NCBI RefSeq assembly: GCF_024623785.1
Contig: NZ_JANKBZ010000024.1
Location: 1 to 64,000 of the forward strand
DNA length: 64,000 bases
Reading direction: 5' to 3'
Source of the DNA: Archangium lipolyticum
Lineage (GTDB): Bacteria > Myxococcota > Myxococcia > Myxococcales > Myxococcaceae
Made by a program: the position numbers and the translations under genes
Notes under the pieces: generated by a model
The model's input: only the letters and a program-made list of their open reading frames with translations
Told to the model about the DNA's origin: nothing
Database searches by the model: none
Shown here: positions 8,317-16,357 of the stretch, piece by piece
Layout of the letters: every line of letters starts with the position of its first letter
Numbering within the stretch: position 1 is the stretch's first letter

Positions 8317-10038
8317 TCAGGGGAGGTCGTCCAGGCCCAGGAGCCGGCCCAGCATCGCGTTGACCGCGGACTGGTGCTCGACGGGGACGCCGGAGAACAC
8401 GTCGGTGAGGACGTTGTCGAAGAGCTCGCCCATCCTGTTCTGATCGTCCTTGAGGCCGCTGTTGAGGAAGTCGATCAGCGCCTCCTTGCCCGTTTTGGAG
8501 ATCTCCCCGGCCAGCAGCCCCGCCGCGGGACCGCCAGCGGCCGTGGCCGCTCCCGTGAGCTTGCCCTCGAGGGGCTTGAAGATCATGTTCACCAACGCGG
8601 CGCGCGCCTCCTGCGAGTCCTTGTTCGCATCATAGGCGCCCTCGTAGCCCAGCGCGGCGGTGCCGACCAGGTAGCCCAGGAAGCCGCCGACGCGGTTGCG
8701 CTCGTCCTGGGTGGACGCACCGAGGAGCTCGCCTTTCAGCTCGCCCACCAGCGTGTTGACCTGTTGGACCACGGCGCCGTTGGGGTCGGGGTTCTCGAAG
8801 ACGGACTCGCGGAAGTAGAGGGAGAGCGCCTCGCCCTTGGCGTCCATCGCCGGGTTGGCGCGCCGTCCCGAGGCAGGCAGGCCGGCCTCATCGGGCCGGG
8901 TGCCATCCGAGAGCCACTCGACGATGCCGCGGCTGTCCGAGAGGAAGAGCTGATCCAACCCGGCCCGCAGGCTCGCGTTGTCGTTGCCCTGCTCATCCAG
9001 GGTCCTGGCCGCGGTGCCGAACACCTGCGCCTTGTGCAGCTGGGCATCGGGTCCGTTGTAGTTGGCCATCATCCCGACGACCTGCTCCAGGCCGTCATGC
9101 TGCATGGAGGCAAAGCCACTGTGGAACGAGTCCCGGCTGTGGGGCGGGAGGTCGCCCAGGCCCTTGTCGAGCATGGAGAGGAAGTCGTCACCCCACGCCT
9201 GCGCGTACTCGTTGACCAGGGTCTGGCTGCCCGCCAGGACGTTGCCGGCGGCGCGCGCCATGAAGGGGTCGCTCCTGGCCTGCTCCCTGGCCGCGTCGAG
9301 GTAGCCGCGCCGGGCCGCATCCAGCCCGGGTCCCCCCTGCCGCAGCAGGAGCGAGGCCTCGGCGTTGCCCTCGCGCGCCAATCGCGTGCCCACCTCGGTC
9401 TGGAAGCTCGCGGGCATCGTCCCCAGGGCCGTGGCGATCGAATTGAAGGAGCTCCGCAGCGCCGCGTCATTGGGGAAGAACTGGGAGTTGTCGTTGAAGG
9501 TCCCGTTCACCGTGTCGGCGACCAGCTCAGAGGTCTCCTCGGGACCGAGGGCGTTGAAGACCTCGGGAAGCTTCTCTGGGCCATTGGCCGCGAGCCAGGC
9601 CATGTCCTGGGACCGGAGCTGCGTGCCATTGAATCCCTCGTAACGGGCGTTGTTCGGATCGGACAGCCACTCCGCCGCCTGCTCCGGGCTCTCTGGAGGG
9701 GGACCCGCGTAGAAGGAGGGGTCGACGCCCGTCGCGGGAGGAATGGTCGTGCTGCCAGCGGCGCCCCCAGTGGCGGTCACGGAGGCCGGAGTGCCGCCCG
9801 TTGCCGCCGTGGTGTTTTGTTGGGGAACCTGCCGCTGAGCGTTCAGTGGCGTGCCGCTGAGCGTGGACCCCAGGTCCACCGGCCGGGCCCGTGGCGGATC
9901 AAACCCGTCAGACACCTGCGTCGGAGAGGTCCTGGAGGGCGGAGGCGGAGGCGGAGGCGGTTTGACTTCCTTCTGCTGGACTTCCTTCTTCGGAAGCGCA
10001 GCGGAAGTGGAGGAGTTTCCAGTCAGTTTCACGGCCAT
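8317..10038 (-). CDS. Hypothetical protein with Pro-rich N-terminal linker
   Basis: A 573-residue protein starting MAVKLTGNSS. Residues about 15-35 carry lysines and a run of eight prolines, followed by a Ser/Thr/Gly/Gln-rich stretch to about residue 105. The rest is a largely helical, acidic domain containing many Asn and Asp (for example AEWLSDPNNARYEGF and YEGAYDANKDS) and a Gly/Ala-rich patch near residue 505. There is no signal peptide. A disordered Pro-rich head on a compact domain is common in substrates of specialised secretion systems and in myxobacterial effectors, but no catalytic motif can be seen, so this remains a hypothetical. The frame was chosen over longer overlapping open frames because of its normal protein composition. 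Confidence 0.75.
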   Translation of the reverse strand: MAVKLTGNSSTSAALPKKEVQQKEVKPPPPPPPPSRTSPTQVSDGFDPPRARPVDLGSTLSGTPLNAQRQVPQQNTTAATGGTPASVTATGGAAGSTTIPPATGVDPSFYAGPPPESPEQAAEWLSDPNNARYEGFNGTQLRSQDMAWLAANGPEKLPEVFNALGPEETSELVADTVNGTFNDNSQFFPNDAALRSSFNSIATALGTMPASFQTEVGTRLAREGNAEASLLLRQGGPGLDAARRGYLDAAREQARSDPFMARAAGNVLAGSQTLVNEYAQAWGDDFLSMLDKGLGDLPPHSRDSFHSGFASMQHDGLEQVVGMMANYNGPDAQLHKAQVFGTAARTLDEQGNDNASLRAGLDQLFLSDSRGIVEWLSDGTRPDEAGLPASGRRANPAMDAKGEALSLYFRESVFENPDPNGAVVQQVNTLVGELKGELLGASTQDERNRVGGFLGYLVGTAALGYEGAYDANKDSQEARAALVNMIFKPLEGKLTGAATAAGGPAAGLLAGEISKTGKEALIDFLNSGLKDDQNRMGELFDNVLTDVFSGVPVEHQSAVNAMLGRLLGLDDLP

Positions 10039-10169
10039 GGTGCCCACCTGCCTTCGCGCTGGAGGCGTTCGCTCCAGAGGGTTCAGGGGAATTATCCATA
10101 CCGGTTCGTATGGAGTTTCCCCGGGCGGCCATTCGACCGATGGGCTGACATCGGTGGATGTCGCACCCG

Positions 10170-11687
10170 TCAAACCGGAGCGCCGTGCTGGGCCGCGAGC
10201 GAGCGCCGATCGACCTTCCCCGCGCTGGTGCGCTGCAGGGCCGCCAGGAAGCGGACGGAGCGGGGCTGCTTGTAGCGGGCGAGCCGGTCCTGGCAGAACT
10301 CGAGCAGCTTCGCCTCGGTGAGGTCCGCTCCGGGCCGCATCACCACGAGGGCCCGGGGCACCTCGCCCCACTTGGGGTCGGGCACGCCAATGACACACAC
10401 CTCGGAGACCTCGGGGTGGGCGGCGAGCACGTTCTCCACCTCGGAGGGGTAGATGTTCTCTCCGCCGGAGATGATGAGGTCCTTGCTGCGTCCGATGATG
10501 GTGAAGCACCCGTCCGCGTCGCGCCGGGCGAGGTCTCCGGTGTGAAGCCAGCCGCCCGCGAAGGTCTTCGCGGTCTCCTCCGGGCGGCGCCAGTAGCCGG
10601 CGCACAGGTGGGGTCCGCGCAGGAGCAGCTCGCCCTCCTCGCCATCACCTTCGAGGCGCGCCTCCACATGGAACAGGGGCACGCCGACGGAGCCTGGCTT
10701 GCGGTGCACGTCACCCGAAGGGAGCCAGAAGTTGTTGGGCCCGGCCTCGGTGAGCCCGTAGCCCGTCTTGAAGTCCACGCCGCGAGCGAAGAAGCGCTCG
10801 AAGACGGGCTGGGGGCACGGGGCGCCACCGCTGATGAGCAGCTTGAGGCGGGAGAAGTCCACCGAGTCGAAGCGCGGATGGCGCTGCATCTCGATGAACA
10901 TGGTGGGCACGCCGAAGAAGAGGTTGATGGCGCCGCGATGGATGAGATCGAAGACCTGCTCGATGGAGAAAGAGCGGGCGACGATGGTGGTGCCGCCCAC
11001 GTAGACGAGGGGCGTGGTGAAGACGTTGAGGCCGCCGGTGTGGAAGAGGGGCGCGTTGAGGAGCGCGGTGTCCTCGGAGGAGAGGCCCCAGCTGACGACG
11101 GTGTTGGCGGCGTTGGCGGTGATGGAGCGGTGGGTGAGGATGGCGGCCTTGGGGATGCCGGTGCTGCCGCCGGTGTAGCAGAGCACCCAGGGGTCCTCGG
11201 GCTCGAGGTCCACGGAGGGCAGCGGCGCGTCCGAGAGGGAGTCGCGGAAGCTGAACGGGATGTCCTCGGGGCGCGAGGCCGGGTCTTCCAGATGGACGAA
11301 GTGCCGGACGCAGGAGGCGAGCGGGCGAACGGCCTCGACCTGGGATTGGAAGTCGGGACCGTGGACGAGGACGACGGGCTCGGCGTCGGCGAGGAGGGCG
11401 GCGAGCTCGGAGGAGCTGAGACGCCAGTTGAGGGGCTGGAGGATGGCGCCGAGCTTGCCGCAGGCGAAGAGGAGATCGAGGAACCCGGTGCAGTTCATGG
11501 CGAGCACGGCGACGCGGTCACCACGGCGGACACCGAGGACATCGTGAAGGAGACGGGCGGTGCGATTGGCGGAGGAGTTCCACTCGCGCCAGGAGATGGG
11601 GCGGTCGCCGTGGAGGGCGTCGATGAGGGCGATGCGCTCGGGGGCGAGGGAGGCGCGGCGGGCGAGCCAGTCGTGGACGATGGGCAC
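10170..11687 (-). CDS. AMP-forming acyl-CoA synthetase
   Basis: A 505-residue member of the ANL adenylating family, which activates a carboxylic acid with ATP and then forms the CoA thioester. The P-loop-like motif CYTGGSTGIPKAAILTH (about residue 190) is present, as are the adenylate motif GYGLTEAGPNNFW (about residue 315), the hinge HTGDLARRDADG (about residue 385) and the A8 loop GRSKDLIISGGENIYPSEVE. The catalytic C-terminal lysine probably lies in RTSAGKVDRR near the end. The full length matches medium- and long-chain fatty acyl-CoA ligases; chain length cannot be told. A second paralogue lies at 30884-32431. The gene stands alone, with REP repeats directly upstream. Confidence 0.92.
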   Translation of the reverse strand: MPIVHDWLARRASLAPERIALIDALHGDRPISWREWNSSANRTARLLHDVLGVRRGDRVAVLAMNCTGFLDLLFACGKLGAILQPLNWRLSSSELAALLADAEPVVLVHGPDFQSQVEAVRPLASCVRHFVHLEDPASRPEDIPFSFRDSLSDAPLPSVDLEPEDPWVLCYTGGSTGIPKAAILTHRSITANAANTVVSWGLSSEDTALLNAPLFHTGGLNVFTTPLVYVGGTTIVARSFSIEQVFDLIHRGAINLFFGVPTMFIEMQRHPRFDSVDFSRLKLLISGGAPCPQPVFERFFARGVDFKTGYGLTEAGPNNFWLPSGDVHRKPGSVGVPLFHVEARLEGDGEEGELLLRGPHLCAGYWRRPEETAKTFAGGWLHTGDLARRDADGCFTIIGRSKDLIISGGENIYPSEVENVLAAHPEVSEVCVIGVPDPKWGEVPRALVVMRPGADLTEAKLLEFCQDRLARYKQPRSVRFLAALQRTSAGKVDRRSLAAQHGAPV

Positions 11688-11710
11688 GAGACACTCCGGC
11701 AGGCAACAAC

Positions 11711-11745
11711 CCCTCTCCCTCCGGGAGAGGGACGGGGTGAGGGTA
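11711..11745 (+). repeat. REP-like palindromic repeat, copy 1
   Basis: Stem CCCTCTCCC/GGGAGAGGG with 'TC' between the arms, followed by the invariant tail CGGGGTGAGGGTA. It lies upstream of the acyl-CoA synthetase start. Confidence 0.85.
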
Positions 11746-11765
11746 GATTCGGATCCCAGGTTGGA

Positions 11766-11800
11766 CCCTCTCCCTCTGGGAGAGGGACGGGGTGAGGGTA
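11766..11800 (+). repeat. REP-like palindromic repeat, copy 2
   Basis: Same 35-bp unit and orientation as the copy 55 bp upstream, with 'TC' to 'TT'-type variation only at the centre. Together they form a tandem pair. Confidence 0.85.
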
Positions 11801-11909
11801 GACCGGAGCCACTCAGGAAGAAACCCGTCCCCGTTCCCCCGCCATACCGAGCGCCGCTGGGCCAAAGCCCCCACCCGGAATACCGTGCGCTCCCCCACCC
11901 GGAGCCCCG

Positions 11910-13265
11910 ATGCGCCCCTCCGCGCTCTGCCTCGCCCTGCTGCTGACCACGACCGCCGCGGCCAAACCCCAGGCCCGGAATCCCGTCTCCCCCACCCGTT
12001 CACGCAGTCTGGAGACAGAGCTCCTGCGAGCGGTACGCGAGGTGGGCTTCGAACGGGTACGCGACTGGAGACACAAGGGCGAGCGCATCGCGCACATGCC
12101 GAACGTGGACGTGGCGGTCATCGAGCTGGACGCGGAGGGAAAGCCGGTGGCGGCGGCGAACGTGCTGTTGTCGAGGGACTACCCGAAGGGCCGGGCGGTG
12201 CCGCTGGACGGGAAGACCCTGGGGACGAAGGCGGTGCGCTTCACGAAGTGGGACCTGGAGCGCTGGGACGGCAAGAAGGGCTGGGCGGACGCGCCGGCCG
12301 AGGACGACCTGGTGCCGGGACGAAGGAAGGCGCCGTTGCGCTTCATGGCGCCCTACCCCGCGTCACTCTTCAAGATCCTCATCGCGTACCGGGTGATGAA
12401 GCTGGTGGACCGAGGGGAGCTGACGCTGGACACGCCGTACCGCTTCATGAGGGACACGGAGGACAAGGGCGAGCGGCCAGTGCGGGACTGGCTGGAGCCG
12501 ATGATCGTCGAGTCGAACAACGGCGCGACGGAGGCACTGGTGAAGCTGCTGCACGAGCGGGGGGCGATGGAGGGGCTGAACGCGGAGTACGCGGCACTGG
12601 GACTGGGGACGCTGCAGGTGAACGGGACATCTCCGGTGACGGGGAGGAACTGGCAGCCGGGGAGCATCCACATGACGGCGCTGGACACGGCGAAGCTGTT
12701 CCTGCTCATCGAGGGAGGGCCGGGGGTGCTGTGGAAGACGCCAGCAGGGCGCGAGGTGAAAGCGACTGAGCTGTCCGAACCGTCGAGAACCTTCCTGAAG
12801 GGACTGTTGGCGGACCAGGGATACGCGGAGGGCCTGAGCTCGACGCTGGTGTGCGGAGACCCGAATGCACGGCCGGGACTACCCGTGGCGGTACCGGCGA
12901 GGTGGCTGGCGGAGGACGGAACGGCGACGGTGGGGAGCACAGCGTTCAAGAGGGACACGCGGCCGTGCAACGCGGTGGCGGAGGTGGAGTTCCTGCACAA
13001 GACGGGGCAGACGGAGAACTACGGGAGCGACGCGGGAATCGTGCGAGCGCTGCCAGGCAAGGAGCCGAGACACTACGTCATCGCGTTCCTGTCGAACCTG
13101 GGCTACCGCTACTACGACGAGGGAGTCGCGGGCACGGCGAACTTCGAGGACGAGGAGAACGGCTTCCCCGGGACGGTGACGGCGATCGGCTTCACGCAGA
13201 GCATCGCGGAGCTGGGCCGCCGCATCGACGAGACCATGAAGCGACGGGGCCTCGTGAAGCGGTAG
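11910..13265 (+). CDS. Class A beta-lactamase-like serine hydrolase, secreted
   Basis: A 451-residue protein with a signal peptide (ALCLALLLTTTAAA). The three motifs of penicillin-recognising serine enzymes are visible in order: S152-L-F-K155 (SxxK nucleophile and base), S202-N-N (in place of the usual SDN) and K364-T-G. The order and spacing fit a class A-like fold, but the protein is about 150 residues longer than a typical class A enzyme, with roughly 130 residues before SxxK and a long insert before KTG. It may act on peptidoglycan or another amide/ester rather than antibiotics. No regulator is adjacent; the BlaI-type regulator of this window is 47 kb away. The neighbouring genes are unrelated. 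Confidence 0.85.
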   Translation: MRPSALCLALLLTTTAAAKPQARNPVSPTRSRSLETELLRAVREVGFERVRDWRHKGERIAHMPNVDVAVIELDAEGKPVAAANVLLSRDYPKGRAVPLDGKTLGTKAVRFTKWDLERWDGKKGWADAPAEDDLVPGRRKAPLRFMAPYPASLFKILIAYRVMKLVDRGELTLDTPYRFMRDTEDKGERPVRDWLEPMIVESNNGATEALVKLLHERGAMEGLNAEYAALGLGTLQVNGTSPVTGRNWQPGSIHMTALDTAKLFLLIEGGPGVLWKTPAGREVKATELSEPSRTFLKGLLADQGYAEGLSSTLVCGDPNARPGLPVAVPARWLAEDGTATVGSTAFKRDTRPCNAVAEVEFLHKTGQTENYGSDAGIVRALPGKEPRHYVIAFLSNLGYRYYDEGVAGTANFEDEENGFPGTVTAIGFTQSIAELGRRIDETMKRRGLVKR

Positions 13266-13401
13266 CCGCACAGGAAGAAACGCCAACGAAGAAGCATGAC
13301 TCCAACCACCCCACCGCAGCAGTCACTTCCCAGGGCATGACGATTCAGGTTGTCATGAGGGGTGGGACTCCGCTATCCAGAGGCTGAGGCAGGAGGGAGT
13401 C

Positions 13402-13845
13402 ATGGACGAGGAGTCACTGCGGAGAAAGCTGGCCGCCATCGAGGCACTCTTCGCTGGGGCCACCACCACGGGAGAGCGAGAGGCAGCAGAAGCCGCGCGC
13501 GAACGCATCCTCGCCAGGTTGAAGGCCGCCACCGAGACGCAGCCTGCGGTGGAGTACAAGTTCTCTCTGGCGGACGAATGGCAGCGCAGGCTGTTCGTGG
13601 CCTTGTTGCGCCGGTACGGTCTGGAGCCCTACCGCTACCGGGGGCAGCGGTACACCACGGTCATGGTGCGGGTTCCCAAACGTTTCGTCGATGAGACACT
13701 CTGGCCTCAGTACCAGCAGCTCGCCGCGACCCTGCGTGGCTGGTTGGACGAAGTGGCCGAGCGCGTCATCCGTGAAGTGCTTCAAGCGGAAGGCGGCAAC
13801 GTCGAGGAGAAGACCGCCAGTCCACAATTGGAGCCTGGCTCGTAA
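13402..13845 (+). CDS. Hypothetical protein, possibly DUF2786-like
   Basis: A 147-residue soluble protein with a good ribosome site (AGGAGGGAG, 7 bp before ATG). The N-terminal RRKLAAIEALFAGATTTGE, followed by an Ala/Glu-rich helix, resembles the DUF2786 start 'KIRKLLALA...'. The remainder has an SLADEWQRRLFVALLRRYGL helix and a YRYRGQRYTTVMVRVP hairpin. It converges on the oxidoreductase gene with a 21-bp gap. The family link is tentative and no function can be inferred. Confidence 0.65.
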   Translation: MDEESLRRKLAAIEALFAGATTTGEREAAEAARERILARLKAATETQPAVEYKFSLADEWQRRLFVALLRRYGLEPYRYRGQRYTTVMVRVPKRFVDETLWPQYQQLAATLRGWLDEVAERVIREVLQAEGGNVEEKTASPQLEPGS

Positions 13846-13866
13846 GCCCGAAGCACTCCACGCTCC

Positions 13867-14898
13867 TCACGGCACGAGCACGAGCTTGCCCACGGTGGAG
13901 CCGGACTCCAATGCGCGGTGCGCGTCGGCGACCTGGTCGAGCGGGAAGCGTGTAACGGGTGGCGCCGTGATTCGCCCCTCCTCCACCCACGCGAGCAACC
14001 GCCCCATGGCCTCGGCGAGCACGTCCCGCTGCTCGAAGAGATAGGACAGGTTGAAGGCCATCACGCTCGCGTTCGCGTTGGTGAGCGAGAGCGGGTCGAA
14101 GCGCGGGGTGCGCAGGAAGTCCGCGGCGAGCTTCACCCAGTTGGGCCGGCCACCCTCGCGCGGCAACATGGAGTGGAAGCCATAGATGACGAGCTTGCCG
14201 GGACGGGCGAGGTGCTCGTAGCTCTGGCGGAGCGTCGAGACGCCATTGGCATCGAGCACCACGTCATAGCCACGGGGAGCGGCCCGCTCGGCGGCGCGCC
14301 AGAGGTCCTCGCGGCTCTTGTCGATGACGACCTCGGCGCCGAGCGCCCGCGCGGTCTCCACCTTGTGACTGGAACCGACGACGCCCACGGTGCGGCAGCC
14401 CGCGATGCGCCCCAGTTGCAGCAGCGCCCCGCCCACGCCACCCGCGGCCGAGTGCACGAGCAACGTGTTCCCCGGGCGCGGGTGGGCCAGTTCGAAGAGG
14501 GCGTAGTACGCGGTGAGGAAGACGGTGGGAAAGCCAGCGGCCTGGGCCATGTCGAAGCGCGCGGGCAGCGAAAACACCTGGTGCCGGGGCACGGCGACAT
14601 GGGTGGAGTAGCCCCCGAAACGGGTGACCCCGAACACCCGGGCACCCGGCGTCAGGTCCGTGACGGCCGAGCCCACCGAGGACACGGTGCCAGCGAACTC
14701 GAAGCCCGGGGTGATGGGCCAGCCCACGTACTCCTTGGCCGAGGCATACAGCCCCATGCGGATGACGCAGTCGGCGTAGTTGACGCCGATGGCCTCCGTG
14801 GTGACGACGACCTCCTCGGGAGCGGGAGTCGGATCCGGCTGCGTCTGGAGCGTGAGCCGGTCGTAACCGCCGGCACGGGGGATGACCACCTTGCGCAT
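13867..14898 (-). CDS. Medium-chain quinone reductase/VAT-1-like oxidoreductase
   Basis: A 343-residue member of the zinc-free quinone oxidoreductase branch of the MDR superfamily, NADPH-dependent. GVNYADCVIRMG near residue 40 is the family's substrate-domain signature. The Rossmann motif HSAAGGVGGALLQLGR (AxxGGVG type) lies near residue 150. The Cys/Glu zinc ligands of alcohol dehydrogenases are absent. The insert with DFLRTPRFDPLSLTNANASVMAFNL resembles VAT-1-type proteins. Substrate unknown. A perfect 25-bp palindrome about 75 bp upstream of the start suggests dedicated repression. Confidence 0.88.
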   Translation of the reverse strand: MRKVVIPRAGGYDRLTLQTQPDPTPAPEEVVVTTEAIGVNYADCVIRMGLYASAKEYVGWPITPGFEFAGTVSSVGSAVTDLTPGARVFGVTRFGGYSTHVAVPRHQVFSLPARFDMAQAAGFPTVFLTAYYALFELAHPRPGNTLLVHSAAGGVGGALLQLGRIAGCRTVGVVGSSHKVETARALGAEVVIDKSREDLWRAAERAAPRGYDVVLDANGVSTLRQSYEHLARPGKLVIYGFHSMLPREGGRPNWVKLAADFLRTPRFDPLSLTNANASVMAFNLSYLFEQRDVLAEAMGRLLAWVEEGRITAPPVTRFPLDQVADAHRALESGSTVGKLVLVP

Positions 14899-14972
14899 GG
14901 TCCAGACATAACCCCACCCCTCCCGCGCCGGGCTCCTGAAAAGAGGGGGACCTCCCGGGCGCGTTCTTCAGC

Positions 14973-14997
14973 AACTGGTCCGACCATCGGACCAGTT
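14973..14997. promoter_or_regulatory. Perfect 25-bp palindrome, FadR/GntR-type operator candidate
   Basis: Arms AACTGGTCCGA (14973-14983) and TCGGACCAGTT (14987-14997) pair perfectly around CCA. The embedded TGGTCCGACCA (14976-14986) matches the TGGTNNGACCA core of FadR-subfamily GntR operators. The site lies 75-99 bp before the VAT-1-like gene. A TetR-type repressor is the other possibility; neither regulator is encoded next to it. Confidence 0.6.
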
Positions 14998-15030
14998 CGC
15001 GCGAAATGCGACCGGACCCCAGACCTTCCC

Positions 15031-15996
15031 TCAGCCCTGGGTGCCCGACCCGCCCTCGTCGAACGGAAGCGCCACGGTGGCGGAAGTCTCGGCCTCTTGC
15101 TGCTCGATCGCGGGGGCCGGCGTCGCGGCGGCCTCGTCATCGAACGGGAGCACCACGGACTGCGCCACCTGCCCCCGCGCAGCAACGGGAGGAGGCTCGA
15201 CATGAACCTGCGCGGGCGCCGGAGCCGAGGTGGCCACCTGCTCCGCGACGATCACGGAGGGCTCGCCCGCGACCGGCTCCGCCGCACCCGGGCCCGCGAC
15301 CTCTGCGTCCAACCCGGGCACGAGGTGGGCGATGTCATCCAGGCTGGCGAGGAACGAGTCTCCCCCTGAGTCCCCGAAATCCCCCCCGCCCTCCTCCAGG
15401 TTCGCGATGTCATCCAGGCTGGCGAAGAACGTCTCCGCGCCCGGGTCGCTGTAGGCCTCCTCCGCCTCCTCGACGCCGCCAGCCTCATCCAGTTCCTCCT
15501 GGAGCGCGGAGAGCTCCGCCTGCATCCAGTCGTCCTCCCCGGCGACGGCGCCGGTCCCTGCCTCCACGGAAGCCGCCTCGGCCTGCTCCGCCGCGACACG
15601 CTCCTCCCGCGCCACCGCCGCGTACGCACTGGCCCTCGCCAGCTGCGCGAGCAGGACGCCCGAACCGGCCTCGGCGCCCGGGAGCGGGCCCTTCTTCGCG
15701 TCCGCGCCCCCCTTCAGGTCCACGAGCTCGCGCTGGGCGGTCTCATATCCATCCTTGAGCGTCAGCTTCGCGCGCAGCTCGGTGCTCTGGCGCTCCTGCG
15801 CGGCCCGCTCCGCCTCGAGTGCCTCCAGCTCGGCCTGGTGCTGGGCATTGAGCGCCTCCAGCACCTCCTCCTCGGACTTCAGCTCCGTGTCCTCGGTGCC
15901 AATGGGCTTCTCGACGGCATCGACGCGCCGCTGCCCCTGGATGAGGCCAGGGGTCTGGACGAAGGGGTTGAAGCTTCCAATCCGCCGGATGCTCAT
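15031..15996 (-). CDS. Acidic coiled-coil protein with repeated short motifs
   Basis: A 321-residue protein; the ATG at 15996 is preceded by AAGGA and preferred to a GTG 21 bp earlier. Residues about 35-95 form a charged coiled coil (Glu/Gln/Ala heptads). The C-terminal half is very acidic and low-complexity, with two copies of an (F/L)ASLDDIA(N/H)L motif about 25 residues apart and two copies of V(V/A)LPFD(D/E) near the end. There is no signal peptide or membrane segment. The repeated motifs look like docking sites for a partner protein. I recognise no family. Confidence 0.65.
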   Translation of the reverse strand: MSIRRIGSFNPFVQTPGLIQGQRRVDAVEKPIGTEDTELKSEEEVLEALNAQHQAELEALEAERAAQERQSTELRAKLTLKDGYETAQRELVDLKGGADAKKGPLPGAEAGSGVLLAQLARASAYAAVAREERVAAEQAEAASVEAGTGAVAGEDDWMQAELSALQEELDEAGGVEEAEEAYSDPGAETFFASLDDIANLEEGGGDFGDSGGDSFLASLDDIAHLVPGLDAEVAGPGAAEPVAGEPSVIVAEQVATSAPAPAQVHVEPPPVAARGQVAQSVVLPFDDEAAATPAPAIEQQEAETSATVALPFDEGGSGTQG

Positions 15997-16308
15997 GAAC
16001 GGTCCTTGCTTGGGCACACGGGGGGTGCCTCGTCGTTGGATTGTCGCAACAAGACGGCCCGGGTTGCGAACACCCCGGGAGAGAGACCCGCCGCATCACC
16101 GGCTCCCTCGCTTGTCTTCGTTTCGGACAGGCGACTGTCGCGTTTCAGGACACATCGACCTTCTTCTCAACCCCTTGTTTTCCAAGGAAAAAAGAGCCGA
16201 AGTGTCAAGGCCTTTGACGCACAACGACATTGTCGCATGGAGTCAGGGGGCACCAGGACGCCTCGTGGGAGCTGGCCCAACCTACGGGAATCATTGAGCA
16301 ATCGGCCC
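15997..16308. other. Intergenic region between divergent genes, no gene seen
   Basis: The region is AT-richer than its surroundings near 16140-16200. It contains the nonamer ATTGTCGCA at 16040-16048 and again at 16229-16237; the second copy is part of the dyad CGACA-T-TGTCG (16225-16235). It also has a CCTTG/CAAGG hairpin near 16176-16190. These may be regulator sites for either flanking gene; no open frame of normal composition is present. Confidence 0.4.
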
Positions 16309-16324
16309 TGGCACGGAGGCTGCT
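16309..16324 (+). promoter_or_regulatory. Sigma54 (RpoN) promoter candidate
   Basis: TGGCACGGAGGCTGCT matches the -24/-12 consensus TGGCACG-N4-TTGC(A/T) except C for the first T of the -12 element. The spacing of the GG and GC dinucleotides is correct. Transcription would start near 16335, leaving a 23-nt leader that contains AAAGG 7 bp before the protease ATG. Confidence 0.65.
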
Positions 16325-16357
16325 TCAGGAGGGTCCATTCCATTGAAAGGAACTCTG

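Noticed and set aside
8092-10275. A 727-codon plus-strand frame opposite the Pro-rich hypothetical
   Set aside because: The minus frame has normal amino-acid use and a plausible start; the plus frame reads as mirrored Val/Glu/Leu/Arg filler.
10158-11795. A long plus-strand frame opposite the acyl-CoA synthetase
   Set aside because: All ANL motifs are on the minus strand; the plus frame is Gly/Glu/Asp/Val-rich shadow sequence.
11711-11800. Tandem palindromic repeats considered as a CRISPR fragment
   Set aside because: Only two units here, with matching copies scattered over 31 kb and no spacers or cas genes. They fit a REP-like family.
11910-13265. Regulation of the beta-lactamase-like gene by the BlaI-like repressor at 60080
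   Set aside because: The TACGAA/TTCGTA operator is not found upstream of 11910, and the M56 partner lacks a penicillin-binding sensor domain.
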